Source of the DNA: Paracoccus marinus
GTDB taxonomy: Bacteria > Pseudomonadota > Alphaproteobacteria > Rhodobacterales > Rhodobacteraceae
NCBI RefSeq assembly: GCF_007018965.1
Contig: NZ_VJYZ01000005.1
Location: 62,001-126,000 of the forward strand
DNA: 64,000 nucleotides
Direction: 5' to 3'
The position numbers and the translations under genes are program-made. The notes under the pieces were generated by a model. That model saw nothing but the letters and a program-made list of their open reading frames with translations, was not told the origin of the DNA and searched no databases. Positions 1 through 7,683 of the stretch are shown here, piece after piece; the stretch's first letter is position 1, and each line of letters begins with the position of its first letter.

Positions 1-498
1 TTTTCGCCGGACCAGGTCCACCTCGCGCCCGAGGACCGGATCAGCGCCACCATGCTTGACATGCTGAACGTCGAGGGGATCGTGCTGGAACCCGCAGGCG
101 CGCTGGCGATCGACGTGCTGGGCGATCTGGCCGATGCGGGCCTGCTCGCCGGGCGGCGCGTCGTCTGCGTCTGTTCGGGCGGCAACTTCGATTTCGAGCG
201 GCTGCCCGAGGTCAAGGAACGCGCGCAGCGGTTCCGGGGCCTCAAGCGTTACTACATCCTGCGGATGCCGCAGCGGCCCGGCGCGCTGCGCGAGTTCCTG
301 ACGCTGCTCGGTCCCGACGACGACATCGCGCGGTTCGAGTATCTGAAGAAATCCGCGCGCAACTTCGGCTCGGTCCTGATCGGGATCGAGACGTCGGCGC
401 CCGACAACCTGACCGCGCTGTCGGACCGGCTGGCGCGGGCGGGCTTTGACTGGCGCGACATCACCGGCGACACGGTGCTGGCCGAGTTCCTCGTCTGA
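1..498 (+). CDS. ilvA: Threonine ammonia-lyase (threonine dehydratase), 5'-truncated by the window edge
   Basis: This is the 3' part of the PLP enzyme that converts threonine to 2-oxobutanoate in isoleucine synthesis. The frame is open from base 1, so the start codon and the PLP-binding lysine lie outside the window. The remaining 165 residues hold the end of the catalytic domain, with the glycine-rich turn CVCSGGNFDF. They are followed by a single ACT-like regulatory domain opening at KRYYILRMPQRPGALREFL, as expected for allosteric control by isoleucine in biosynthetic enzymes. A gap of 59 bases separates it from the next gene on the same strand. A catabolic isoform is less likely because of the C-terminal regulatory domain. 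The family assignment is confident; the biosynthetic role is inferred from that domain. Confidence 0.88.
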   Translation, partial: FSPDQVHLAPEDRISATMLDMLNVEGIVLEPAGALAIDVLGDLADAGLLAGRRVVCVCSGGNFDFERLPEVKERAQRFRGLKRYYILRMPQRPGALREFLTLLGPDDDIARFEYLKKSARNFGSVLIGIETSAPDNLTALSDRLARAGFDWRDITGDTVLAEFLV

Positions 499-557
499 GC
501 CCTGGCCCCGCGCGGCGCTTAACCCCGGCTTTACCGCCGGCTGCTAACCCTTGGCGC

Positions 558-1829
558 ATGACGCAGCCGAATCGATTGCAGCCTTTGCGGGACCCCTTGG
601 CGACCGACGCGATCCGGCGTCAGTCGCGTCGCGTGGTGCTGCTGGTCGATGACAGCCGCAGCTTCAGCGATCTGCTGGCGCTGCAGCTGCGGCAGGCGGG
701 CTACGTGGTTAAGCAGGCCGGATCGGGCGAACGGGCGCTTGCCATGTGCGCTGAGGCGCGGCCCGATATCCTGCTGACCGACTGGGAAATGCCGGGCATG
801 TCGGGGCTGGACCTGTGCCGCGCCTTTCGCCAGCTGCCCGCGACCAGCTACGGCTACGTGATCCTGCTGACCGGTCGCCGGGCCGAGGGCGATGCGATCC
901 ACGCGCTGTCGGCGGGCGCGGACGACTTCCTGACCAAGCCCGCGAACCGGGGCGAGCTGCTGGCGCGGATGGCCGTGGGCGAGCGCGTGCTGTCCATGCA
1001 GGAACGCCTGATGGCCACCAACGCCCGGCTGCAATCGGCGCTGGACGAACTGCACCACACCCAGGACGAGATGGAGGCGGACCTGCGCGAGGCGCGCAAG
1101 ATCCAGCAGGGGCTGGTGCGCGAACGGCAGGCGCGGATCGGCGGGTTCGACCTGTCGCTGCTGATGCGGCCGGCGGGGCATCTGGGCGGCGACCTGGTGG
1201 GTTTCCGCCCGGCCGGTCCGGGGCGGTTCGCGGCCTATGCCATCGACGTGTCGGGCAGCGGCGTGACCGCGGCGCTGCTGACCGCGCGGCTGGCCGCGCA
1301 TCTGTCGGGCGCGGACGCCGAACTGCCGGGGCGCGGGATCCTGCCCGGGCCGCGGCAGGTGGTCCACGGCCTCAACCGCCTGATGATCGAGGAGGTGCGG
1401 TCGGACGCCTATCTCACAATGATCCACGCAGATATCGACACCGAAAGCGGCCGGATGCGGCTGGTGCAGGCGGGCCATCCGCACCCGATGCTTCAGCGCG
1501 CGGACGGCCATGTGGAGCCGGTGGGGACCGGGGGCTTGCCGGTCGGCATCTTCCCCGACGCCGAGTTCGAGGAAATCGAGCTGACGCTGTCGCCCGGCGA
1601 GCGACTGTTCATCGCCTCGGACGGCGTGACCGAGGCCGCGACCCCGCAGGGTGAGCAGCTTGGCGACGAGGGGCTGATCGCCGTGATGCGGACCAACGCG
1701 CCGCTGCGGGGGGCGGTGTTCCTTGAATCGCTCTGCTGGTCGCTGTCCGAGTTCAGCGGCGGCAGCCGCATGGACGACATGTCCGCCGTGCTGCTTGAGT
1801 TCGGGCCAGAGGCGAAGCCCTCCGCGTAA
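558..1829 (+). CDS. Response regulator with C-terminal SpoIIE/RsbU-type PP2C phosphatase
   Basis: A cytoplasmic 423-residue protein with a receiver domain (about residues 25-140), a coiled-coil linker (about 140-185) and a PP2C SpoIIE-type phosphatase domain (about 195-415). The receiver keeps the acid pair VDD (31-32), the phospho-acceptor in LLTDWEMPG (D75) and the switch lysine in DDFLTKP (K127). The phosphatase shows GGDLVGF, YAIDVSGSGV and FIASDGVTEA, which carry the metal-binding aspartates. Proteins of this build usually dephosphorylate an anti-sigma-factor antagonist and so feed a partner-switch cascade. No antagonist, anti-sigma or sigma gene lies beside it, so it is an orphan here and its target is unknown. 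No transmembrane segment is visible. Confidence 0.85.
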   Translation: MTQPNRLQPLRDPLATDAIRRQSRRVVLLVDDSRSFSDLLALQLRQAGYVVKQAGSGERALAMCAEARPDILLTDWEMPGMSGLDLCRAFRQLPATSYGYVILLTGRRAEGDAIHALSAGADDFLTKPANRGELLARMAVGERVLSMQERLMATNARLQSALDELHHTQDEMEADLREARKIQQGLVRERQARIGGFDLSLLMRPAGHLGGDLVGFRPAGPGRFAAYAIDVSGSGVTAALLTARLAAHLSGADAELPGRGILPGPRQVVHGLNRLMIEEVRSDAYLTMIHADIDTESGRMRLVQAGHPHPMLQRADGHVEPVGTGGLPVGIFPDAEFEEIELTLSPGERLFIASDGVTEAATPQGEQLGDEGLIAVMRTNAPLRGAVFLESLCWSLSEFSGGSRMDDMSAVLLEFGPEAKPSA

Positions 1830-1874
1830 AGCGGGCGATGCCTGTCGCGTAAGGCGCGGATCGGGGTCGTCAAC

Positions 1875-1910
1875 GAAAACGGCGGCCCGCTGCATCGCAG
1901 GGGCCGCCGT
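1875..1910 (-). terminator. Rho-independent terminator between convergent genes
   Basis: A 10-bp perfect stem (left arm 1879-1888, right arm 1901-1910) with an additional short stem inside the loop. It lies between the convergent phosphatase and L,D-transpeptidase genes. Read on the minus strand the stem is followed by TTTTCG, so it best terminates the L,D-transpeptidase transcript; it may work in both directions. Confidence 0.7.
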
Positions 1911-1934
1911 GTCATCAGGTGAAAGGACCGCGTC

Positions 1935-2657
1935 CTAGATCACGAGGACCTGCGTGCCGACGTTGGTCAGCCCGAACAGTTCCTTGATATGCTCGTTGTA
2001 CAGCCCGATGCAGCCGTTCGACGACTTGCGGCCGATCTTGCGCGTGTCGTGGGTCCCGTGGATCCGGTAGTACTGCCAGCTGAGCCACAGCGCGTGGGTC
2101 CCCAGCGGGTTGTCGGGGCCGGGGCCGACGAAGTCCGGCCAGTCGGGGTTGCGTTTCTTCATCTCGGGCGTGGGCGACCAGGACGGGCCCTCGACCTTCT
2201 TGATGATCTCGGTCCGGCCGCGGCGGGTCAGGTCTTCGCTGACGGGGATCGAGGTCGGGTACATGCGGAACACCGACTCGTCCTCGGACCAGTAGGTGAG
2301 CGCGCGCGAGGTCAGGTCCACCAGCACCGCGCCGTTCGTCAGCGAGGTGAAGTAGGGGCGCCAGTCCGCGTGCATGCGGAAGCTGGAAATGTTGCGGCGG
2401 CTGTCCTGCGAGCTGTCGAACTGGACCACGCCCGCGTCGGGGGTCGCGCCCGCGGCGGGCGCGCCTTGCAGCGGCTGGCCGGTATAGGGGTCAAAGGCGG
2501 GCGCGGCGCCGCCGCCGGCCTGCAGGGGCTGGCCGGTATAGGGGTCGAACGCCTGCGCGAACGCCGGCGCGGCGAGCCCCGCCGTCCCGACGCCAAGCGC
2601 CGCGCCTGAGGCTAGAAAGGTCCGCCGGCTGAGGGAAGATGCCGGTTTCGTGGTCAT
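1935..2657 (-). CDS. Secreted L,D-transpeptidase (YkuD domain)
   Basis: An exported peptidoglycan-modifying enzyme that forms or exchanges L,D cross-links. The start is the ATG preceded by GAGGAG (spacing about 8); it opens a 240-residue protein with a twin-arginine-like signal (SRRTFLA, then a hydrophobic stretch ending APAFAQ). The mature N-terminus carries two copies of FDPYTGQPLQ separated by a short Ala/Gly linker, perhaps a flexible spacer or binding repeat. The YkuD domain fills the C-terminal two thirds, with the catalytic cysteine in KSSNGCIGLYN. The usual SHGC is here SNGC, so the preceding histidine is replaced by asparagine, while a histidine-rich IHGTHD lies about 13 residues upstream. 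It is a monocistronic gene with its own terminator. Confidence 0.85.
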   Translation of the reverse strand: MTTKPASSLSRRTFLASGAALGVGTAGLAAPAFAQAFDPYTGQPLQAGGGAAPAFDPYTGQPLQGAPAAGATPDAGVVQFDSSQDSRRNISSFRMHADWRPYFTSLTNGAVLVDLTSRALTYWSEDESVFRMYPTSIPVSEDLTRRGRTEIIKKVEGPSWSPTPEMKKRNPDWPDFVGPGPDNPLGTHALWLSWQYYRIHGTHDTRKIGRKSSNGCIGLYNEHIKELFGLTNVGTQVLVI

Positions 2658-2973
2658 TGCGCCGCTCCTCATGTCTGGCCGGTCTGTGCCGGCCCTGTAG
2701 ATGGCAGATCTGGGGTCGATGTGGCGGGCAGCCTGGCTGTCCTCGCGTTCCGCATATGGTGTGGCGACGGCGGCAGGCAATTCACCAGAGCGTCATCTGC
2801 CGCGCTGTTGCACGCTTGCACAGGTGCGGCGCCGCAACGTCCGCGCGCGGCGCCCGCGCCTCACGCATTATTGCCTTTCGGGCCACCCGCGCGCTGGTCT
2901 ATCTGCACCGGAAAACACGAACAGACAGACGCCGGCACGCCAGCCGGCACGTCAACCGACACGAGGGACCCCG
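2658..2973. other. Gene-free stretch between divergent L,D-transpeptidase and CAP lipoprotein genes
   Basis: About 316 bases separate the two divergent starts and must contain both promoters. I see no convincing -35/-10 pair. The only patterns I noted are a TTGCAC repeat spaced by two bases near 2809-2822 and a short GCCGGCACG direct repeat near 2931-2951. Open frames crossing the region are extensions of the CAP gene and lack ribosome-binding sites. Confidence 0.5.
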
Positions 2974-3486
2974 ATGACCAAGCTTCCGTTCCTGGCCCTG
3001 GCCGTCATGCTTGCGCTGGCCGCCTGCCAGCCCGCTCCGCAGGCCACGCTCGGCCCCGACGGAAAGCCGATCCCTGTCGCCTACCGCATCACGCCCCAGG
3101 AAGAGGCGCAGATCCCCGTCCGCCTGCTGGGGCAGGTCAACATCCTGCGCGCGCAGTCGGGGCTTGGCCCGCTCGCGCTCAGCCCGCAACTGAGCGCCGC
3201 GTCGGCCGCCCACGCCCGCGACATGGCGGCGCAGAACCGCGCCTGGCATTTCGGGTCGGACGGATCGTCGCCCCTGGACCGCGCCAAGCGGCAGGGCTAT
3301 TTCGGCGCGCTGATCGGCGAGAACATCTCGGAAACCTATGAGAACGAGATTTCGACCCTGTCGGCGTGGATGCAGGCCCGCGACACCCGCGACGTCATCA
3401 TGGACCCGGCCGCGACGCAGCTGGGCATCGGCTGGCTGCAGGAACCGACGAACAAGATCTGGTGGGCGCTGAACATCGGCAGCTGA
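2974..3486 (+). CDS. CAP/SCP-domain lipoprotein
   Basis: A 170-residue protein with a lipoprotein signal: a hydrophobic run after MTKLPF ends in the lipobox LAAC, with the lipidated cysteine at residue 18. The mature part is a bacterial CAP (SCP/PR-1-like) domain with LLGQVNILRAQSGL, the helix containing SAAHARDMA, and GENISE, where the conserved His and Glu of the CAP cavity would lie. The role of bacterial CAP lipoproteins is mostly unknown. The ATG at 2974 was chosen because the signal peptide starts there; a longer in-frame opening from 2701 would place more than 90 Arg-rich residues before it. A strong stem-loop follows the stop codon. Confidence 0.82.
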   Translation: MTKLPFLALAVMLALAACQPAPQATLGPDGKPIPVAYRITPQEEAQIPVRLLGQVNILRAQSGLGPLALSPQLSAASAAHARDMAAQNRAWHFGSDGSSPLDRAKRQGYFGALIGENISETYENEISTLSAWMQARDTRDVIMDPAATQLGIGWLQEPTNKIWWALNIGS

Positions 3487-3493
3487 TCCCGGA

Positions 3494-3526
3494 CGGCCGC
3501 CGGGCACCCGGCGGCCGATCCGTTTC
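3494..3526 (+). terminator. Stem-loop terminator after the CAP lipoprotein gene
   Basis: A perfect 10-bp GC stem (3494-3503 with 3508-3517) and a 4-base loop begin 7 bases after the stop codon. The following sequence ATCCGTTTCC has only a short T run, so this is either a weak intrinsic terminator or a 3'-end stabilising hairpin. It also lies downstream of the convergent response-regulator gene. Confidence 0.5.
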
Positions 3527-3585
3527 CGCCGCCAGAGCGGACGGGTCGCCACCGGCGACCGCACGCCCGCTACCCCCGCTGCCTT

Positions 3586-4338
3586 TCAGTCAGGGACCAG
3601 CATGTAGCCCGCCCCGCGCACCGTCTGCAGATAGCGGGGCTCGCGCGGGTCGCGTTCCAGCTTGCGGCGCAGCCGCGTCATCTGCACGTCGATCGCACGT
3701 TCCGAGTTCTCGCCGCCCTCGTCCGGGCTGCGGCCCAGATCCTCGATCAGCTGCGCGCGGCTGACCGGCTCGCCCGGCGTCTCGGCCAGGCGTCGCAACA
3801 GCGTCTGTTCGCTGCCGGTCAGGCGCACGTGGGTGTCGCCGTGCATCAGCTCGCCCTTGGCGGTGTCGTAGCGCAGCTGCCCCAGCGACATGAAATGCGG
3901 CAGCCGGGTTTCGGGGGCGGGCGCGCGGCGCAGGATCGCGGCGATCCTGAGCAGCAGTTCGCGCGGCTCGAAAGGCTTCGGCAGATAATCGTCGGCGCCC
4001 GATTCCAGTCCCTCGATCCGGTCCGCGGTCTCGCCTTTGGCGGTCAGCAGCAGGATCGGCGTCTGCATCCGGCGGCGCAGGTCGCGGGTCAGCGAGAACC
4101 CGTCCTCGCCCGGCATCATCACGTCCACCACCAGCAGGTCGAACTCGAGCCCCGCCAGAAGCCGCCGCGCCTGGCCCGCGTCGCGCGCAGTCGTGACCAG
4201 ATAGCCGCTGCGGACGAGGAAGCGGCGCAGCAGCGCGCGGATGCGTTCGTCGTCGTCCACGACCATGACATGCGCTTCCGGCGCGCGGGGCGCGTCCGCG
4301 GCGCGCGGGGAGCCGCCCGCGGTGTCGGCATCGGTCAT
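3586..4338 (-). CDS. petR: OmpR-family response regulator, PetR-like
   Basis: A 250-residue two-domain regulator. The receiver domain (about 22-140) has the acidic pair VVDDDE, the phospho-acceptor in LLVVDVMMPG and the lysine in DYLPKPFEP. The winged-helix DNA-binding domain (about 155-248) shows LTGSEQTLLRRL, ERAIDVQMTRLRRKL and the terminal RGAGYMLVPD. Its ATG overlaps the stop of the upstream MarR gene by 4 bases (ATGA), so the two are translationally coupled. This pairing of a MarR and an OmpR regulator matches PetP-PetR of Rhodobacter capsulatus, known for their effect on cytochrome bc1 expression, but the bc1 genes are not next to them here. No sensor kinase is adjacent. The family is certain; the pet name rests on the gene pair. 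Confidence 0.75.
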   Translation of the reverse strand: MTDADTAGGSPRAADAPRAPEAHVMVVDDDERIRALLRRFLVRSGYLVTTARDAGQARRLLAGLEFDLLVVDVMMPGEDGFSLTRDLRRRMQTPILLLTAKGETADRIEGLESGADDYLPKPFEPRELLLRIAAILRRAPAPETRLPHFMSLGQLRYDTAKGELMHGDTHVRLTGSEQTLLRRLAETPGEPVSRAQLIEDLGRSPDEGGENSERAIDVQMTRLRRKLERDPREPRYLQTVRGAGYMLVPD

Positions 4339-4880
4339 CGCCGGTCCTCGGGCAGGTCGCGGAGCGTCTGGAACTGGCGCAGGGTGTCGCGGTCCATCAT
4401 CGCCTCGAGCACCTGGCGGAAGCCCGCGACCGCCTGCGGCCCGGTGGACCGGAACGCCGCCCGCATCCGCGCCCGCTGGCTTTCCGACAACCGCCGTTCC
4501 AGCGCCGCGCCCTTGTGGGTCAGGTGCAGCTCGCGCTCGCGCCGGTCGCGGCGGCCGACGCGGCTTTCGACCAGCCCGTCCTCGATCAGCGTCCTCAGCA
4601 CCCGGTTCAGCGACTGCTTGGTCACGCCCAGCACATCGAGAAGCGCCGTGACCGTCAGGCCCGGATCGCGGTGGATGAAATGCATGGCCCGGTGATGGGC
4701 GCGGCCGAAACCGATCTCGTCCAGGATCAGGTCGGGGTCCGAGGTGAAGGCACGATAGGCGAAGTACATCGCCTCGATCCCGCGGCGCAGCTGTTCGTCG
4801 GTCAGGAACAAAAGCCCTTCGGCCCCGTCGGGGACCGAGCCCGCGGTGTTGCCGATCGCTACCCGTCTCGACACTTGCAT
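4335..4880 (-). CDS. petP: MarR-family transcriptional regulator, PetP-like
   Basis: A 181-residue winged-helix regulator. The recognition region runs through LTVTALLDVLGVTKQSLNRVLRTL, written here in pieces as TALLDVLGV and TKQSLNRVLRTL, followed by the wing at ESRVGRRDRRERELHLT. The ATG at 4880 has GGAG six bases upstream. It is the first gene of a two-gene operon with the response regulator and is divergent from ilvE. The 149-base gap between the two starts holds plausible promoters on both strands and a pseudopalindrome. MarR proteins commonly repress their own promoter and the divergent one, so control of ilvE is possible, but that is an inference. Confidence 0.78.
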   Translation of the reverse strand: MQVSRRVAIGNTAGSVPDGAEGLLFLTDEQLRRGIEAMYFAYRAFTSDPDLILDEIGFGRAHHRAMHFIHRDPGLTVTALLDVLGVTKQSLNRVLRTLIEDGLVESRVGRRDRRERELHLTHKGAALERRLSESQRARMRAAFRSTGPQAVAGFRQVLEAMMDRDTLRQFQTLRDLPEDRR

Positions 4881-4911
4881 CGCCGTCTCCGCACATGAGC
4901 CATGCGCCTAC

Positions 4912-4938
4912 ATTATGGCAGGCTTGTTGACTTTCCAA
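4912..4938 (-). promoter_or_regulatory. Candidate promoter of the petP-petR operon
   Basis: On the minus strand CATAAT (plus positions 4912-4917 as ATTATG) resembles a -10 box. Upstream on that strand is TTGGAA (15-base spacing); TCTTGG would give 17. It overlaps the candidate ilvE -35 box, so transcription in the two directions could interfere. Confidence 0.35.
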
Positions 4939-4956
4939 GAATCAATCCCATAGGAT
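4927..4956 (+). promoter_or_regulatory. Candidate promoter of ilvE with overlapping pseudopalindrome
   Basis: TTGACT (4927-4932) and TAGGAT (4951-4956) are separated by 18 bases, a fair sigma70-like match about 75 bases before the ilvE start. The segment 4927-4945 is an imperfect inverted repeat with outer arms TTGA and TCAA, typical of a MarR-dimer operator in size. The binding factor is not shown by the sequence. Confidence 0.4.
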
Positions 4957-5029
4957 CGAGCGACAAGCGCAACTTTCTGGCACCCGATGCCGACCGCGCG
5001 AAACAATCCGAAATCCAGACGAGGGCGAG

Positions 5030-5902
5030 ATGACCGGAAGCTACGATGACCGCGACGGCAAGATCTGGTTGGATGGCGAATTGGTGGACTGGCGCGATGC
5101 CAAGGTCCACGTCCTGACCCATGCGCTGCACTACGCAAGCTCGGTGTTCGAAGGCGAGCGCTGCTACGACGGCAAGATCTTCAAGTGCCGCGAACATTCC
5201 GAGCGGCTGCTGAAGTCCGGCGAGCTGATCGACATGGAAATCCCCTACACCGCCGACCAGATCGACGCCGCCAAGCGCGCGGTACTGGACGCGAACGGCT
5301 TCACCAACGCCTATCTGCGCGTGGTCGCGTTCCGCGGCGCAGGTCCCGACATGGGCGTCGCGGCCAGCCGCAACCCGGTCCGCATGGCGGTCTGCGCGTG
5401 GGAATGGGGCAGCTACTACGGCGACGCCAAGTGGCAGGGCGCCAAGCTCGACATCGCCAAGTGGAAACGCCCCAGCCCGGAAACGATCCCCTCGGCGGCG
5501 AAGGCCGCGGGTCTTTACATGATCTGCACCATGTCCAAGCACGCGGCCGAGAAGAAAGGCTGCTCGGACGCGCTGTTCATGGACTTCCGCGGCTACGTGG
5601 CGGAAGCCACCGGCGCGAACGTGTTCTTCGTGAAAGATGGGGAAATTCACACGCCGCTCGCCGACGTGTTCCTGAACGGGCTGACGCGCCAGACCATCAT
5701 CAAGATGTGCCGCGACCAGGGCCTGACGGTGCACGAGCGTCACATTCTTCCCGAGGAAGTGGCGGACTTCCAGGAATGCTTCCTGACCGGATCGGCGGCC
5801 GAGGTGACCCCGGTCGCCCAGATCGGCGAGGACTGGCATTTCCAGGTCGGCCCGACCACCCGCAAGATCGCCGAGGATTACGACGCCCTCGTGCGCGCCT
5901 GA
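5030..5902 (+). CDS. ilvE: Branched-chain amino acid aminotransferase
   Basis: A fold-type IV PLP aminotransferase of 290 residues that moves the amino group between glutamate and the 2-oxo acids of leucine, isoleucine and valine. Visible marks are HALHYASSVFEGER near the N-terminus, the segment SAAKAAGLYM with the lysine expected to bind PLP, and DFRGYVAEATGANVFFV with the downstream GLTRQTII phosphate-binding loop. Length and motif order fit bacterial IlvE; a D-amino-acid aminotransferase or ADC lyase is less likely. A VOC-family gene follows after 3 bases and is probably co-transcribed. Its initiation region is identical over 16 bases to that of the cbpA-like gene at 19109. Confidence 0.9.
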   Translation: MTGSYDDRDGKIWLDGELVDWRDAKVHVLTHALHYASSVFEGERCYDGKIFKCREHSERLLKSGELIDMEIPYTADQIDAAKRAVLDANGFTNAYLRVVAFRGAGPDMGVAASRNPVRMAVCAWEWGSYYGDAKWQGAKLDIAKWKRPSPETIPSAAKAAGLYMICTMSKHAAEKKGCSDALFMDFRGYVAEATGANVFFVKDGEIHTPLADVFLNGLTRQTIIKMCRDQGLTVHERHILPEEVADFQECFLTGSAAEVTPVAQIGEDWHFQVGPTTRKIAEDYDALVRA

Positions 5903-5905
5903 CGC

Positions 5906-6301
5906 ATGCCCCGGCGGATCGCCCACGTCACGCTTGTCGTGGGCGATTATGACGAGGCGATCGCCTGGTATCGCCGGGCGCTGGGGTTCGAGGTCCGCGA
6001 GGATACCCCGCTGCCCGACGCGGGGAAACGCTGGGTGACGATCGGCCCCGAAGGCGGGGCCGGTCCGACGCTGGTGCTGGGCCGCGCGACAGGCCCCGCT
6101 CAGGTCGCCGCGATCGGCCACCAGACGGGCGGGCGGGTGTTCCTGTTTCTGGAAACCGACGACATCAACGGCGATCTGGGTCGCCTGCGCGATATGGGCG
6201 TGCGGATCGTGCGCGAGCCCATGCGGGCGGATTATGGCACCGTCGCGGTATTCGCGGACCTTTACGGCAACCTGTGGGACCTGATCGAACGCCCGCGCTG
6301 A
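5906..6301 (+). CDS. VOC-family (glyoxalase/bleomycin-resistance-like) protein
   Basis: A 131-residue protein of the vicinal oxygen chelate superfamily. The opening MPRRIAHVTLVVGDYDEAIAWY with the early histidine, the middle segment VFLFLETDDI and the closing VAVFADLYGNLWDLIE show the two beta-alpha-beta-beta-beta modules. Members bind a divalent metal and act as glyoxalases, isomerases or binding proteins; the substrate cannot be read from the sequence. It starts 3 bases after the ilvE stop and has no separate promoter, so it should be read with ilvE. Confidence 0.8.
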   Translation: MPRRIAHVTLVVGDYDEAIAWYRRALGFEVREDTPLPDAGKRWVTIGPEGGAGPTLVLGRATGPAQVAAIGHQTGGRVFLFLETDDINGDLGRLRDMGVRIVREPMRADYGTVAVFADLYGNLWDLIERPR

Positions 6302-6368
6302 GTGCGGGTTCGCCTTTGCCCGGCCGCACGCGGTTGCGTTTCCGCCTGCGCCGCCTATCTCATCCGGC

Positions 6369-7499
6369 ATGACCGAACTCACCGTCTCCGTCGTGCCGCG
6401 AATCGATGCCATCCCGGCCGAGGATTGGGACAGCTGCGGCCCCGGCGGCGATCCCTTCACCACCCACCGATTCCTTCTGGGGCTGGAACAATCCGGCTCG
6501 GTCGGCGGCCGCACCGGCTGGCATCCATCGCATCTCGTCGCGCAGGAAGGGGGCGAGGTCGTCGGCGTCTCGCCGGTCTATCTGAAATCGCACAGCCAGG
6601 GCGAATACATCTTCGACCACGCCTGGGCCGACGCCTGGATGCGGGCGGGCGGGCAGTATTATCCCAAGCTGCAATGCGCCGTCCCCTTTACGCCCGCCAC
6701 CGGTCCCCGGCTGATCGCCGACCGGCCCGAGGTGCGGGCCGCGCTGCTGGCGGCCATGGCCGAGGTGGCGGGCCGGGCGGACCTGTCGTCTGCACACGTC
6801 ACCTTCTGCACCGTCGACGAGCGGGAGCTGGGCGAGGCGCAGGGCTGGCTGGGGCGCACGACCACGCAGTATCACTGGGAAAACCGCGGCTACGCGACCT
6901 TCGACGACTTCCTGGGCGATCTGAGCAGCCGCAAGCGCAAGGCGATCCGCAAGGAACGCGAGCGCGCGAACGCCTTCGGCGGCACCATCCACAGCCTGAC
7001 CGGCGACGATCTCGATCCCGCCCACTGGGACGCGTTCTGGACCTTTTACCAGGATACCGGCAGCCGCAAATGGGGCCGGCCCTACCTGACCCGCGCCTTT
7101 TTCGACCGGCTGCACGAGACGATGCGCGACGACGTGCTGCTGGTGCTGGCCGAACGCGACGGCCGCCCGGTCGCGGGCGCGCTGAACCTGATCGGCCGCG
7201 ACACGCTTTTCGGCCGCTACTGGGGCTGCGTCGAGGATCACCCCTATCTGCATTTCGAACTGTGCTACCACCGTGCCATCGACTGGGCGATCGCGCACGG
7301 GCTGTCGCGGGTCGAGGCGGGGGCGCAGGGCGAACACAAGCTTGCCCGGGGTTATCTGCCGAGCCAGATCCATTCGTTGCACTGGGTCGCCGACCCGTCC
7401 TTCCGCCGCGCGATCGCGGGCTACCTGGACGAAGAAGGCCAGGCGGTGGGCGATGACATGGCCGAGACGGCGGCCTTCGGCCCCTTCAAGCGCGGCTGA
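6369..7499 (+). CDS. FemAB-like GNAT-fold N-acyltransferase (peptidogalycan-type)
   Basis: A 376-residue cytoplasmic protein of the FemAB_like (DUF482) group. The N-terminal half contains WHPSHLVAQEGGEVVGVSPVYLKSH, a typical first acetyltransferase-like module. The second module carries SSRKRKAIRKERERA followed by FWTFYQDTGSRKWGRPYL and the end segment SRVEAGAQGEHKLARGY. Relatives are annotated as GNAT acyltransferases or putative peptidoglycan or amino-acid ligases; the real substrate is generally not known. The ATG at 6369 was chosen at the beginning of the conserved region, 67 bases after the VOC gene. A link to cell-envelope synthesis is an inference from the family only. Confidence 0.8.
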   Translation: MTELTVSVVPRIDAIPAEDWDSCGPGGDPFTTHRFLLGLEQSGSVGGRTGWHPSHLVAQEGGEVVGVSPVYLKSHSQGEYIFDHAWADAWMRAGGQYYPKLQCAVPFTPATGPRLIADRPEVRAALLAAMAEVAGRADLSSAHVTFCTVDERELGEAQGWLGRTTTQYHWENRGYATFDDFLGDLSSRKRKAIRKERERANAFGGTIHSLTGDDLDPAHWDAFWTFYQDTGSRKWGRPYLTRAFFDRLHETMRDDVLLVLAERDGRPVAGALNLIGRDTLFGRYWGCVEDHPYLHFELCYHRAIDWAIAHGLSRVEAGAQGEHKLARGYLPSQIHSLHWVADPSFRRAIAGYLDEEGQAVGDDMAETAAFGPFKRG

Positions 7500-7635
7500 G
7501 ATCCGGTTCCCTGCAAGATCGCTAGACTTGTCGGGTTTTCCCCTGCTTTCGCGCCGTTCCAGGCGCCCGCCGGAAAGCGGCTGTTAAGCTCCGCCTTCGT
7601 ATTTTCCCCTCGTTGCGCGGCAAGGTCCGTGGCCG

Positions 7636-7657
7636 GGTCCGCACCCGGTCCGCACCC
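7636..7657. repeat. Two tandem 11-base repeats upstream of the RTX gene
   Basis: GGTCCGCACCC is present twice back to back (7636-7646 and 7647-7657) and is followed by another GGTC. It lies 27 bases before the RTX start codon, in the leader. It may be a slippage product or a protein-binding site; nothing else supports either. Confidence 0.6.
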
Positions 7658-7683
7658 GGTCTGGCGCGCCTGAGGGTTGAACG

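Noticed and set aside
3586-4938. Single long protein joining the response regulator with upstream sequence
   Set aside because: The upstream part is the MarR gene in another frame; the regulator has its own ATG in an ATGA overlap.
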